Shown here: positions 1 through 8,884 of the stretch, one piece after another
How positions within the stretch are numbered: position 1 is the stretch's first letter
How the letters are laid out: the number at the start of each line of letters is the position of its first letter
Assembly (NCBI GenBank): GCA_033855775.1
Contig: JAWVFT010000128.1
Span: 1 to 33,281, forward strand
Length of the DNA: 33,281 nucleotides
Direction: 5' to 3'
DNA from: DASVTR01 sp033855775
GTDB taxonomy: Bacteria; Acidobacteriota; Blastocatellia; Pyrinomonadales; Pyrinomonadaceae
The notes under the pieces: model-generated
Told to the model about the DNA's origin: nothing
The model's database searches: none
Seen by the model: only the letters and a program-made list of their open reading frames with translations
Translations under genes and position numbers: made by a program

Positions 1-363
1 CGATGAAGCGAAAGCGGCCAGACACGTCAGCGCGAAGAAGACGGCGGGCGCGCTCAATCCGAAGACGCGCGCCGCGAAGGCCAGCAAGTAGGGCGGTAAG
101 AATTGAACGGAGAAGAGCGATTCGGGTTGCGCTTGTCCGGGCTTATCGTCGCGCCCCGTGTAAGGGTCGTTGCGGCGCGGGCGTCCGGCGATGAGCGCGT
201 TGACGTAAGCGCAGTAAGCAGCCTCGTCTTCGGAGAAGAATGCGTAAAAGCCGAAGTCGTCCGCGCCGCGCGCCGTCCAGACTCTTAACTGCGGGTAAGC
301 GGCCAGCATCATCATCGCCAGAGATGCATAGATGCCCAACCGCCAGCGCAGCCTCGTCCGCAT
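1..363 (-). CDS. Integral membrane protein, N-terminal part (cut by window edge)
   Basis: The minus strand is open from an ATG at 363 down to base 1 (121 codons, no stop), so the 3' end lies outside the window. A hydrophobic segment near residues 9-24 looks like a signal anchor. A second hydrophobic stretch begins around residue 90 and runs to the edge. Between them is a loop rich in Asp, Glu, Arg and Pro. This layout recalls the first extracytoplasmic loop of polytopic GT-C-like glycosyltransferases, but no catalytic motif can be confirmed in the fragment. No clear Shine-Dalgarno sequence precedes the ATG. The gene is divergent from the radical SAM gene starting near 495, so about 130 bp hold both promoters. 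The coding call is fairly secure; the function is not known. Confidence 0.62.
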   Translation of the reverse strand, partial: MRTRLRWRLGIYASLAMMMLAAYPQLRVWTARGADDFGFYAFFSEDEAAYCAYVNALIAGRPRRNDPYTGRDDKPGQAQPESLFSVQFLPPYLLAFAARVFGLSAPAVFFALTCLAAFASS

Positions 364-494
364 ATTTTCCGAAGGAGAAACCCTGCCGTCAAGACTTGAA
401 GAGCGCGCAGGATTATGACACAAGTTGAAGCGCGATGGTTGATTGAAACAAGCTGAGTCGTCCTGAGCCATTGAGCGATGAGGAAACGCGCGGC

Positions 495-2144
495 ATGCAC
501 GGCATAAACTCGGAAGAGAAAAGGAGCGCGAGCGGGCGCAGGAAGCGAGCGCTCATCGTTAACTGCTACTTTGACGATTCGCGTCAACCGCTGCGCCGCA
601 CGACCAAGATTCCGCAGGCGATGGGGCCAGTCTATCTGGCCGGGGCTTTCTCGCGCGAGCGTTGCGACGTGCGCGTCTACACGGAACTCTACAGCGGGCC
701 GCTCGAAGACGAAGCTCTGCTTTCGTGGCCCGACATGCTGGTCTTGACCGGACTCACCAACTCGTTCGACCGCATGCTGCACCTGACGGCTTACGCGCGG
801 ACGAAGAATCCGAAGGCCGTCGTCGTCGCCGGTGGCCCGGCTGTTCGCGCCCTGCCGCTGCTGGCCCGGCAGTTCTTCGACTACGCTTGCGCGGGCGACA
901 TAGAGCAACTGGCGGGCGTCATCACGGACGCCTTCGGGCCGGACTATGTTGCCGAAGAGATGTTGCCGCGCTTTGACCTCGCATACTGGATAGGCTGGCT
1001 GGCCCACGTCGAATCAACGCGCTACTGCAACTTTCGCTGCTCGTTCTGCGCGCTGACGGGCGAAGGGCATGGCTACCAGACTTACGAGTTGGACTATGTG
1101 CGTAAGCAACTGGTAACGATGAATCGCCGCTGCGCGCTCTTCATCGACAACAACTTTTACGGCAGCGACCGCCGCAACTTTCAAGAGCGCGTCGGCTTGA
1201 TTGCCGAACTGCGGCGGGCCGGGCATCTCAAAGATTGGGGCGCGCTCGTCACCAACGATTTCTTCAACAAGGACGAGAATCTTGACAGCGTGCGTGAAGC
1301 CGGATGCCGGATTCTCTTCAGCGGCGTCGAGTCGTTTGATGCCGTCTGGCTGCGCAGCTTTAACAAGCTACAGAACACGATTGCGCCGCAGGTCAGCATG
1401 ATGACCAGATGTTTGACGGCGGGCATCGTCTTCATCTACGGCTTGATGGTTGATGTCACGTCGCGGCGCGTCGGCGACCTGCGCCGCGAGCTTGAGTTCA
1501 TCACCGGAACGCCGGAAATCACTCTGCCGAGTTTCATCACCTCTTCGATTCCGCTGCTCGGCACGCCCTACTTTCATGAGCGCGTCGCCAGCCGCGCCCT
1601 CTTCCCCTCGACGAAGCTGCGCGATATGGACGGGCTGACTGTGATGATGCAGCCGCTCGACCCGCTCGCGGAGGTCGTCAAATTCATGCGCGACGTGGAG
1701 AGCTTGCGCGGCTACAGGCGGCGCGTGTTGCGCCACTCAATCGGCTTCGCGCGGCGCTATCGCTCGCATCTCAATTCGTTTCAAATGGCGCTTGCCCTCG
1801 GCAACGCGGGGCTGCTCTGCGCTCCGAAATTTTCGACCGGGTACAGGCGCGGCGGCTGGCGCGGCAGACGGCAGCAGCAGCCGCGCACATACATCAGCAC
1901 GACCGAACCGCTCGACGCCGTTTACACTCCGGCCTTTCGCGTCGCCTCCCGCTTTGAGAAATATTTTCAGCCCGTGATGGTCACGGACGAGAGCGGCAAT
2001 CTCTCCGAAGAGCTTATCAACTCAGGCATGCCGGGGCTTTCGTCTTCAGTCAAAACGCAAGCGCCGGCGACTCATCAAACGGAAGATGAACGAGTCGGAG
2101 TTGTAGAAGAAGCAACCCCGTTTGAGTCGCTGAAAATTGGTTGA
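495..2144 (+). CDS. B12-binding-fold radical SAM protein
   Basis: This is a cytoplasmic iron-sulphur enzyme of the radical SAM superfamily. The N-terminal ~150 residues look like the Rossmann-type domain that precedes the radical SAM barrel in the B12-binding radical SAM class (BchE/MiaB-like layout), ending in a GGP turn. The usual cobalamin-ligand motif DxHxxG is not visible. The SAM cluster motif CxxxCxxC is at Cys178, Cys182 and Cys185 of the ATG-started protein. The remaining ~350 residues carry the rest of the barrel and a basic C-terminal region. I chose the ATG at 495 because an AGGA-type ribosome site lies about 10 bases upstream; the frame is also open to a TTG at 471. Substrate and reaction are unknown. 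It is convergent with the acyl-CoA ligase gene. Confidence 0.85.
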   Translation: MHGINSEEKRSASGRRKRALIVNCYFDDSRQPLRRTTKIPQAMGPVYLAGAFSRERCDVRVYTELYSGPLEDEALLSWPDMLVLTGLTNSFDRMLHLTAYARTKNPKAVVVAGGPAVRALPLLARQFFDYACAGDIEQLAGVITDAFGPDYVAEEMLPRFDLAYWIGWLAHVESTRYCNFRCSFCALTGEGHGYQTYELDYVRKQLVTMNRRCALFIDNNFYGSDRRNFQERVGLIAELRRAGHLKDWGALVTNDFFNKDENLDSVREAGCRILFSGVESFDAVWLRSFNKLQNTIAPQVSMMTRCLTAGIVFIYGLMVDVTSRRVGDLRRELEFITGTPEITLPSFITSSIPLLGTPYFHERVASRALFPSTKLRDMDGLTVMMQPLDPLAEVVKFMRDVESLRGYRRRVLRHSIGFARRYRSHLNSFQMALALGNAGLLCAPKFSTGYRRGGWRGRRQQQPRTYISTTEPLDAVYTPAFRVASRFEKYFQPVMVTDESGNLSEELINSGMPGLSSSVKTQAPATHQTEDERVGVVEEATPFESLKIG

Positions 2145-2157
2145 ACAGCGCGCCGGA

Positions 2158-2218
2158 AGAATCTTTGAGAGAGAGTGGCTATCTCAAGATTTCCAGAGAG
2201 CGACGCTCTCAAGATTCT
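2158..2218. terminator. Inverted repeat between convergent genes, possible bidirectional terminator
   Basis: AGAATCTTTGAGAG at 2158-2171 pairs with CTCTCAAGATTCT at 2206-2218, leaving one bulged T. The loop is about 34 bases and contains another copy of CTCAAGATT. The right arm covers the stop codon of the minus-strand ligase. It sits in the ~65 bp between two convergent genes, where a shared terminator would be expected, but no long T run follows on either strand. Confidence 0.4.
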
Positions 2219-3768
2219 TTCTCGCGTTCGATGAGCAGGCGGCGCAGAATCTTTCCGGCGGGCGAGCGTGGGATTTTTTCTATTCTCTCGACGCGCCGAA
2301 TCTTCTTGTGTGGGGCGACGCGCGCGGCGACGTAGCTCATAATCTCTTCATCGCTCGTCTCGGCCTTGAGCACGACGAAGGCTTTCGGAATCTCGCCTGC
2401 TTCCTCGTCCGCGACGGGGATGACGGCCGCGTCCGCGATTGACGGGTGCGAGAGCAGTATCGCCTCCAACTCCGCCGGGGCGACTTGCAGCCCTTTATAT
2501 TTAATCAACTCTTTGGCGCGGTCAACGATGAAGAAATGACCGTCTTCGTCGGCGTAACCGATGTCGCCCGTGTGCAGCCAGCCTTCGGCGTCAACGGTCG
2601 CGGCGGTCGCTTCCGGCTTGTTCAAATATCCTTTCATCACTTGCGGGCCGCGCGTCCAAAGCTCGCCTTGCTGTCGCGGGCCAAGCTCTGCTCCCGTCTC
2701 TGCGTCCATCACTTTGCACTCGGTGTTGGGCAGGCAGCAGCCGACCGAAGCGGCCTTGTCCGCGCTCTCCAACGCGCCGCTCATGTGCGACAGTGGGCTG
2801 ACTTCCGTTTGACCGTAGCCGTAGCGCATGCGGCAATTGAGCCGCGCGGCGCAGGCTTGGGCGACGCTCGCCGCCAGCGGAGCGCCTCCGCTGTGAATCT
2901 GCCGGAGCGCAGACAAGTCGTAGTTATCAACCGACGGATGATAAGCCAGCGCGTAGACAATCGAAGGGACGAGCGGGGCGCGCGTGATGCGATAGTCCTG
3001 CAAGACCTGTAGAAACTGTTCAAGCTCGAAGCGCGGCAAGGTGACGATGGTCGCTCCCTTAAAGAGTCCGAGGTTCATGACGACGTGCAGCCCGTAGAGA
3101 TGAGCGCAAGGCACGACGCAGATGATTCTATCGTCTTCGTCAACAACATTGGCCATGTCCATCTGGCAAAGGCTGGCGGCCAGATTGTAGTGCGTGAGCA
3201 TGACGCACTTCGGCAGTCCCGTCGTGCCGCTGGAGAAGGGCAGCGCAAACAAATCTTCGCGCGGCTCTATCTCAATCGTTGGCGTTTGCGCGTCGCCGTC
3301 GAGCAGCGAGGCGAACGCGGTCGCGCCTTCAGTTTCGCCGAAGACGAAAATCTCGCTCACGTTCGTCGAGCGCGCGGCGGCCCGCGCCGTCTCCATCAAC
3401 TGCGGAACGGTCAGCAAGTATTTGGCGCCGGCTTCTTTTAGTTGAGCGGATAATTCGCGCGGCGTCAGCAGCGGATAAATCGGCGCGGTCACGCCGCCCA
3501 GAAGCGAGACGGCGTGCATCGCCACAGCATACTCCGGCGCGTTCGGGCTGAAGATGGCGAAGACATCGCCCTTCGAGAACCCGCGCCGGTTGAGACTCGC
3601 GGCGACGAGGCGCACGGCTCCGGCCAACTGCGCGTAGGTGAGAGAGCGCCCGCTCGCGCCGTCAATCAGCGCGGGCTTCGTGGCCAGCCGCGCGGCGTGT
3701 CGCAGGGCGAGCGTTGTCAGCGAGACTTCCGGAATCTCTATGTCCGTGTAAGGACTGCGGAAAATCAT
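2209..3768 (-). CDS. AMP-forming acyl-CoA synthetase / 4-coumarate-CoA ligase-like
   Basis: This 519-residue protein is a full-length member of the ANL adenylating family. Such enzymes activate a carboxylic acid with ATP to an acyl-adenylate and transfer it to CoA. The phosphate-binding motif SSGTTGLPK is near residue 178. YGYGQTE follows around 318, the hinge-region GWLHTGDIGY around 394, the K-ELIKYKG element around 415, and the C-terminal PRSPAGKILRR holding the catalytic Lys near the end. Overall it resembles 4-coumarate-CoA ligases and related medium/long acyl-CoA ligases; the acid used cannot be told from sequence. The crotonase-fold gene lies just upstream on the same strand with a gap of about 60 bases, so the two are probably co-transcribed. 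Confidence 0.9.
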   Translation of the reverse strand: MIFRSPYTDIEIPEVSLTTLALRHAARLATKPALIDGASGRSLTYAQLAGAVRLVAASLNRRGFSKGDVFAIFSPNAPEYAVAMHAVSLLGGVTAPIYPLLTPRELSAQLKEAGAKYLLTVPQLMETARAAARSTNVSEIFVFGETEGATAFASLLDGDAQTPTIEIEPREDLFALPFSSGTTGLPKCVMLTHYNLAASLCQMDMANVVDEDDRIICVVPCAHLYGLHVVMNLGLFKGATIVTLPRFELEQFLQVLQDYRITRAPLVPSIVYALAYHPSVDNYDLSALRQIHSGGAPLAASVAQACAARLNCRMRYGYGQTEVSPLSHMSGALESADKAASVGCCLPNTECKVMDAETGAELGPRQQGELWTRGPQVMKGYLNKPEATAATVDAEGWLHTGDIGYADEDGHFFIVDRAKELIKYKGLQVAPAELEAILLSHPSIADAAVIPVADEEAGEIPKAFVVLKAETSDEEIMSYVAARVAPHKKIRRVERIEKIPRSPAGKILRRLLIEREKES

Positions 3769-3828
3769 AATGTTTGGAGGATGGCATCGCCCCGGTATCT
3801 TGCGAGGAATGACGCGGCGTGCGGAAAG

Positions 3829-4746
3829 TTATTTCTTCGAGGTTGACGCGCCGAAATCTCCGAACGGCTCGTCGCGTTCGCGCACGGCCTCCTTAAAGCC
3901 CGCTTCGGCGGCGCGTTGTTGAAAGGCGTAGCCCTCTTTCGTGTGACGCGCGATGCCGTCGAAGACCGTGCCGAGAATCTGCGTCGCGTATAAACCCTGC
4001 GTCATGACGCTCTGGTTGAGCAGGAGTTTCATCATCATCAACTGGTTGACGGGCAGCCGCGCGATGCGCTCCAACAGAGTCTCGAAACGCTCATCGAGTT
4101 GTTCCAAAGGCGCGGCCTCGGTCGCCAAACCCCACGCGACCGCCTCCGTTCCAGAGAGCGAATCGCCTGTGAAGAGCAGCCGCTTGGCTTTTTCCAAGCC
4201 GATGCGTGAAGCCCACAGCGCGGTCGTCGGCGCTCCCCAGACGCGCGCGGGCGGATAGCCAATCTTGGCCGTGTCTTCAATCACCAACAGGTCGGAGCAG
4301 AGAGCCATGTCCGTGCCGCCCGCGACGCAGAAGCCGTGAACCTTGCAGACGACCGGCTTGTCGCTGAAGAAGAGACTCATGAAGCCGCGCACGTTGCGGC
4401 TCATCATCGCGTAGTCGAGCATCGCGTCCCATGGCTGCGACGAATCGTGATTCGCCAACTGGGCCAGCGGGTCTAAGACCGTGCCAGCCACGCTTTCAGC
4501 ATTCAACGCCTCGCCAGCGATGCCGTGCTCGGCTGCGACAACAAGGTCGTAGCCGCCGCAAAAGCCTTTGCCGTTTCCCGCGAGCGCGATGACGTGAACG
4601 CTGCGGTCTAAATTCGCGCGCTCGACGCAGGCCGTTAACTCGGCAGGCATCGCCGCCGTAATCCCGTTGCCGCGCGCCGGGCGATTGAGAGTGATGCGCG
4701 CGATGCGCCCAGTGGTTTCGTAAGTCAGTGTCGTTAGTTCGTCCAT
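3829..4746 (-). CDS. Crotonase-fold (enoyl-CoA hydratase/isomerase family) protein
   Basis: This cytoplasmic CoA-thioester enzyme of about 305 residues has the family's two oxyanion-hole segments: GNGKGFCGGYDL in the N-terminal third and GFCVAGGTDMALCSDLLV in the middle. The two Glu residues that catalyse hydration in classical enoyl-CoA hydratase (Glu144 and Glu164 in the rat enzyme) align here with the Asp of GGTDMA and a Pro in GYPPARVWG. Ordinary hydratase activity is therefore doubtful, and an isomerase, hydrolase or other crotonase reaction is possible. I chose the ATG at 4746 because GGAGA lies about six bases upstream; the frame extends to an ATG at 4758 and a TTG at 4767. The acyl-CoA ligase gene follows, suggesting a shared acyl-CoA substrate. 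Confidence 0.85.
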   Translation of the reverse strand: MDELTTLTYETTGRIARITLNRPARGNGITAAMPAELTACVERANLDRSVHVIALAGNGKGFCGGYDLVVAAEHGIAGEALNAESVAGTVLDPLAQLANHDSSQPWDAMLDYAMMSRNVRGFMSLFFSDKPVVCKVHGFCVAGGTDMALCSDLLVIEDTAKIGYPPARVWGAPTTALWASRIGLEKAKRLLFTGDSLSGTEAVAWGLATEAAPLEQLDERFETLLERIARLPVNQLMMMKLLLNQSVMTQGLYATQILGTVFDGIARHTKEGYAFQQRAAEAGFKEAVRERDEPFGDFGASTSKK

Positions 4747-4775
4747 CTCATTCTCCATTGACGGCAAGCGTCGGG

Positions 4776-4834
4776 GACGAGCGATGACAGCGCGGCTCGT
4801 CCTTCAAGAGCGATGACAGCTTGGCTCTCCTTCA
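4776..4834. repeat. 29-bp tandem near-duplicate, each copy able to form a hairpin
   Basis: GAGCGATGACAGC occurs at 4779-4791 and again at 4808-4820, 29 bp apart, each followed by a similar GGCTC...CCTTCA tail. Copy 1 has the stem GACGAGC/GCTCGTC and copy 2 has AGAGC/GCTCT. The stem bases differ between copies but still pair. The element lies between the kinase stop codon and the crotonase start on the minus strand, so it would be in the leader of the crotonase transcript or the trailer of the kinase transcript. Confidence 0.55.
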
Positions 4835-4887
4835 TGCGCTCGCCCGTCATGTGGTTCGCCGGTGATGAAGAGCTTCTTCTTCAAGGC

Positions 4888-7800
4888 TCACACGTTGTTC
4901 TTCATGCCGGCGGCGAGAGCGCGGGCCAGCAGGTCGGGCTTTTTAATCAGTTGCGCGGTCATCCATTCGTCGGCTTGCATGACGAGTTGGCGGCCTTCGT
5001 CGCCGCCGACGAGTTGGCCCAGGTGACGGCGCGCGACGGCGGCGTTGAGGCTCATCTCAACGGCGTCAAAGCCTTCGGCGGCGGCCTTGAGAAACTCCGC
5101 GGCCTGCGTGTGCTGGCCGCGCAAGCCTGCGACTCCGGCGAGAATTAAAGGGACGTAGGGCGCGGCCCATTTAACGCGCTCGCGTTTGACGTTTCCGGCG
5201 ATGCGCGCGGCGACGCGCAGCAACCGTTGCGTCTCAACATTCTGCTCGGCGGCGGCCAGCGCGCAACGCGCCAGCAGATAGTTGGCCTCCACGCGCAGGA
5301 CTTGAATGCGCAAGAGCACGGAACTCTTCATCTGTGACCACTGCTGGCTGAAGTGCTTCCAAGCGACCGGCCCGTCGTTGGTGTAAAGCATAATCTGCGC
5401 CATCGCCGAGAACGAACTGTAGTGCTGTAGATGAAAGCCCTGATGCGGCCATTCATTGAGGGCGTCAATCACTTCGGCGCGAGCGCGCGCCGGGTCGTCC
5501 GCCGCCAGCCAGACGAGGTTGAGCCGCGTCCGCAGGTCTGTCGCGGCGAAGTGATTGCCCTGCTCTTTGGCCGCCGAGAGCAGGACGGGCAGACGTTGCG
5601 AGACTTCCTTTAACTCGCCGAGGAACATCAGCGAGTTGAGCAGGAAACGATGCGCCGTCGTTAGCTCCCAGTTAACGCCCGTGCATTGGTCGCGGAGAAT
5701 CTCGACGGCGCGTTCGCACAACTCGTAGGCTCTTCTCCATTCGCCGACGAGATACGCCGCCGCCGCTTCGTTGATGATAACCAAGCCTTTGACCTGCGGC
5801 CTCTGCACCTTCTCCGATAAAGCTTCGGCTTCCTTCAAAAATCGCATGGCGCGCTTGCGCGTTGATTTGCCTCCGGTCGCGGACAAGCCAGCCTCGATGG
5901 CGAGCGCGCGCGCCAGCCTGTACGGCTCGCCAGCCCTGAGCGCGAGCAGTAGATGGCGTGTTTGAAAGTCAACGCCGCGAATGTTGTCCACCAGAATCAA
6001 GCCAGCGGAGGCAGACCAGCAGGTGTCTATCCGCAGCAAGTCTCCCGGCGCGACTTCGCTCTCTGCGCGCTCGACATAGTTCAGCCCGCGCAGCCAGAGT
6101 TGCGCGCGTCGCAGCGCGAGCGAAGCCAGAGCGCGCTTTGGCCCGGCGGCGAGCTTGAGGCCGACCGCCGCCAGCACCGCTCTGATGACCTCCAAGCCTT
6201 TGTCTATGTAGCCGCCCATCAGCAATTGCTCGGCGGCGCGGCGTTGAAATTCAAGAGCGCGCGTCGCCTCCGTTACGACGCTCGCGGCGGCCAGATAACT
6301 CTCCGCAGATTCAGCCGGACGCCCCGCGTTAGCCAACGCTTCGCCGAGTCCGGCCCGAAGCTCTATGAGACTCTCGCCGCTCGCCGGAGCGAGTTCGAGG
6401 GCTTTGCGATAGAACATGGCGGCGCGGTCGAAGGCCAACGCGGAGGCGGCTTTCTTCGCGGCCAGCGCGGCTTGAGCGGCGGCGCGTTCGAGTTCGCCCG
6501 CGCCTAGATAATGCTCGAAGAGAGCGTCTGCGTCGTCAAAGCCTTTCTCTTCGAGTGCCTGCGCCATGCGCCGGTGAATGAGCTTGACGGTCGCGGGTTC
6601 GAGCAGGGAGGCGAGCGTCTCGCGGATGCGGTCGTGATACAACTCTATGCCGCGATTGTTGCCGCCGCTGCTGCGCAGGAAATGCGCGGCCCTGAGCGAA
6701 GCAATCAAAGGCTCTTCGTCGCCCTCCATTCCGGTCGCGCGATAGGCGACTTCGGCAACGACGGGACGAGCGGCGACGGCCAGCGTCTCAAGCAGTTGCC
6801 GCGCGCCCGATGGTTGATGCAGCAGGCGCGCTTCGAGCATCTCGCTCAAGGTGATGCCGGTCGTCGCCGCGCCCTCGCTGTCCAAAGCATAGCGCGCCAG
6901 TTGCTCGACGAAGAACGGGCTGCCCGCGGCCTCGCGCACGATGGCTTCGACGAAGCTGTTGGTCGTCGGCAGTTCGGGCGGCAACAGCGAGCGCGCAAGC
7001 TCGCGCGCTTCACGGTTCGTTAAAGGGTCTATGAACAACTCGCGGCTGGTTTCGCTGCCCGTGTGCTGCAAGAGCGACTTGAGAAACGGCCTCGACTCAA
7101 GCTCCTCGCTGCGAAAGCTGGCGACCAGCAGGAGCGGCGGCGCGGCGGGCGGGCGCAGCAAATCATCGAGCAGAGCGATGCTGTCGGCGTCGGCCCATTG
7201 CAGGTCGTCAATGTGGATGATTAAAGGATGACGGGCGGCGATGCTCATCAGCAGTTCGCGCAGGGCCGCGAAGGCTCGTCGCCTGAGCACGAGCGGGTCT
7301 GGACTCTCCTGCTTCAAGGCTGGCGACGCTTGCGCGACCGCTTCGACTTGCAGCATGACGGGGAAGAGACGCGCCAGCGCGAGCACGTCGCGCGGCAACA
7401 ACTCTTCGGCCTTCGCCTGCGGCAGCGACATGAGATATTTGCTGAGATTATCAACCACGCCGTCGAGGGCTTTATAAGGAACGGACTCGCGCTCGTAGCA
7501 GCGGCCTTCGAGGATGACGACGTTGCTCTCTCTCCTGTGTGTCTGTTCGAGAAAGTGGCGGACGACGGCGCTTTTGCCCATGCCCGAAACGCCGTGGATG
7601 TAGAGCGTCACGGCGCTTCCCGCGCGCGTGGCTGTGAAGGCATCATCGAGGGCTTTCATCTGCTGTTCGCGCCCGATGAATGCGCCGTCGCGCGCGAACG
7701 GCGCGGGCGGCATCGAGTTCACTATGTCAGGCTGAAAAGCTTCGAGACGCCGCAAGACTTCGCGCCCGTTGGGGCGTCTTTGCGGGTTGATGCGCAGCAA

Positions 7801-8703
7801 GTCGCGGCACAAGTTGTCTAAGTCAGGGTCAACGCCCGCGACGATTTCGCTTGGCGGGACAGGCTCGAAGTTCTGCTTCTTCATCATCACTTCGAGCATG
7901 TTGCCCGCGAACGGCAGACGCCCTGTGAGGGCTTCATAGAGCATCATGCCGACGTTGTACCAATCGCTGGCCTCCGTTATCTGATGTTGAGAGAGTTGCT
8001 CCGGCGACATGTAGGCGGGCGTCCCGGCCATGATAAAGCTCTCGCGCAGTTCGTCGCTCGTCAAGTCCGTGACGAGGCCGAAGTCTAAGAGCACGACGCG
8101 CCCTTCCTTCGTCACCAGCACGTTCGAGGGCTTGATGTCGCGGTGCAGCATGCCCGCTTGATGCAGGGCATAGATGCCTTCGGCCAACTGCCTGACCGCC
8201 GCGCGCAGCCGTTCCAGATTCGAGGCCGCGATGGGCGGCCCACGGCGCGAAGAGAGAATCCGCACGTCGGCTTCGGTCGAGCGCAGGGTCGGCGTCTCCG
8301 GCCCGTAAGAGAGCGGGTGAGGCGAGCCCTCGGGAATCGTGACGCGCAGCGTCGTTGACTCCGAAGCCAAGTCTTCGCGCTCCATCTTCAAGCCTTCGCG
8401 GACATGTTCGAGAAAGTTAACGCCTTCGACCAACTCCATCGTGAAGAACCAGCGATTGGCGTCGGCCATCAGTTCGTAGAGCGAGACGAGGTTCGGGTGA
8501 GCCACGTCGGCCAGCGCGCGAAACTCTCTTTTGAAACGATAGATGTCGGCTGCTTCGGCGTGAACGAGCGTCTTGAGGGCGACCGTCTTATCGCGCTCGC
8601 GGTCGTAGGCCGCATAGACGACGCCCATCCCGCCGGCCCCAAGCCTGCGGCGGATTTCAAAGCGCTCCGTCCCTACAAAGTCAACACTGGAACTGCTCAT
8701 CAC
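4888..8703 (-). CDS. Ser/Thr protein kinase fused to AAA-type ATPase and TPR region
   Basis: This large (1271-residue) cytoplasmic signalling protein starts with a Hanks-type kinase domain. The glycine loop GAGGMG is at 22-27, the ATP-binding Lys is Lys44, the catalytic HRDIKPSN starts at 187, then come DFGL and a TPAYMSPEQ activation-segment end. About 55 extra residues (roughly 105-160) rich in Thr, Ser and Pro sit between the hinge and helix E. A FIGRE-type ATPase domain begins near 345, with Walker A GVSGMGKS and the Walker B-like IIHIDDLQWAD. The C-terminal half is Ala/Leu/Arg-rich helical repeat of TPR type. The architecture matches the PknK/'serine/threonine kinase with AAA ATPase' family. 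No membrane segment is seen. GTG 8703 or ATG 8700 could be the start; neither has a strong ribosome site. It is divergent from the ECF sigma operon. Confidence 0.92.
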   Translation of the reverse strand: MMSSSSVDFVGTERFEIRRRLGAGGMGVVYAAYDRERDKTVALKTLVHAEAADIYRFKREFRALADVAHPNLVSLYELMADANRWFFTMELVEGVNFLEHVREGLKMEREDLASESTTLRVTIPEGSPHPLSYGPETPTLRSTEADVRILSSRRGPPIAASNLERLRAAVRQLAEGIYALHQAGMLHRDIKPSNVLVTKEGRVVLLDFGLVTDLTSDELRESFIMAGTPAYMSPEQLSQHQITEASDWYNVGMMLYEALTGRLPFAGNMLEVMMKKQNFEPVPPSEIVAGVDPDLDNLCRDLLRINPQRRPNGREVLRRLEAFQPDIVNSMPPAPFARDGAFIGREQQMKALDDAFTATRAGSAVTLYIHGVSGMGKSAVVRHFLEQTHRRESNVVILEGRCYERESVPYKALDGVVDNLSKYLMSLPQAKAEELLPRDVLALARLFPVMLQVEAVAQASPALKQESPDPLVLRRRAFAALRELLMSIAARHPLIIHIDDLQWADADSIALLDDLLRPPAAPPLLLVASFRSEELESRPFLKSLLQHTGSETSRELFIDPLTNREARELARSLLPPELPTTNSFVEAIVREAAGSPFFVEQLARYALDSEGAATTGITLSEMLEARLLHQPSGARQLLETLAVAARPVVAEVAYRATGMEGDEEPLIASLRAAHFLRSSGGNNRGIELYHDRIRETLASLLEPATVKLIHRRMAQALEEKGFDDADALFEHYLGAGELERAAAQAALAAKKAASALAFDRAAMFYRKALELAPASGESLIELRAGLGEALANAGRPAESAESYLAAASVVTEATRALEFQRRAAEQLLMGGYIDKGLEVIRAVLAAVGLKLAAGPKRALASLALRRAQLWLRGLNYVERAESEVAPGDLLRIDTCWSASAGLILVDNIRGVDFQTRHLLLALRAGEPYRLARALAIEAGLSATGGKSTRKRAMRFLKEAEALSEKVQRPQVKGLVIINEAAAAYLVGEWRRAYELCERAVEILRDQCTGVNWELTTAHRFLLNSLMFLGELKEVSQRLPVLLSAAKEQGNHFAATDLRTRLNLVWLAADDPARARAEVIDALNEWPHQGFHLQHYSSFSAMAQIMLYTNDGPVAWKHFSQQWSQMKSSVLLRIQVLRVEANYLLARCALAAAEQNVETQRLLRVAARIAGNVKRERVKWAAPYVPLILAGVAGLRGQHTQAAEFLKAAAEGFDAVEMSLNAAVARRHLGQLVGGDEGRQLVMQADEWMTAQLIKKPDLLARALAAGMKNNV

Positions 8704-8884
8704 GAGTCAACGTTCGGCCACCGTCAGGCGGGATTCGGATATGACGCGAATCTTAATACATTCCGCGAGCGCGGCAAACCGTTTCCGAGTTGCGCTTAAA
8801 ATTGCGGCGCGCGGCGCGCGTGGAGGCTAGACAACGAACGAGCGGGCGCACTATGCTGACCGCCACGGAAACTTCAGGGGGCGC

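Noticed and set aside
312..1007. 231-residue minus-strand frame
   Set aside because: It overlaps the well-supported radical SAM gene and is Arg/Val-rich antisense sequence typical of GC-rich shadows.
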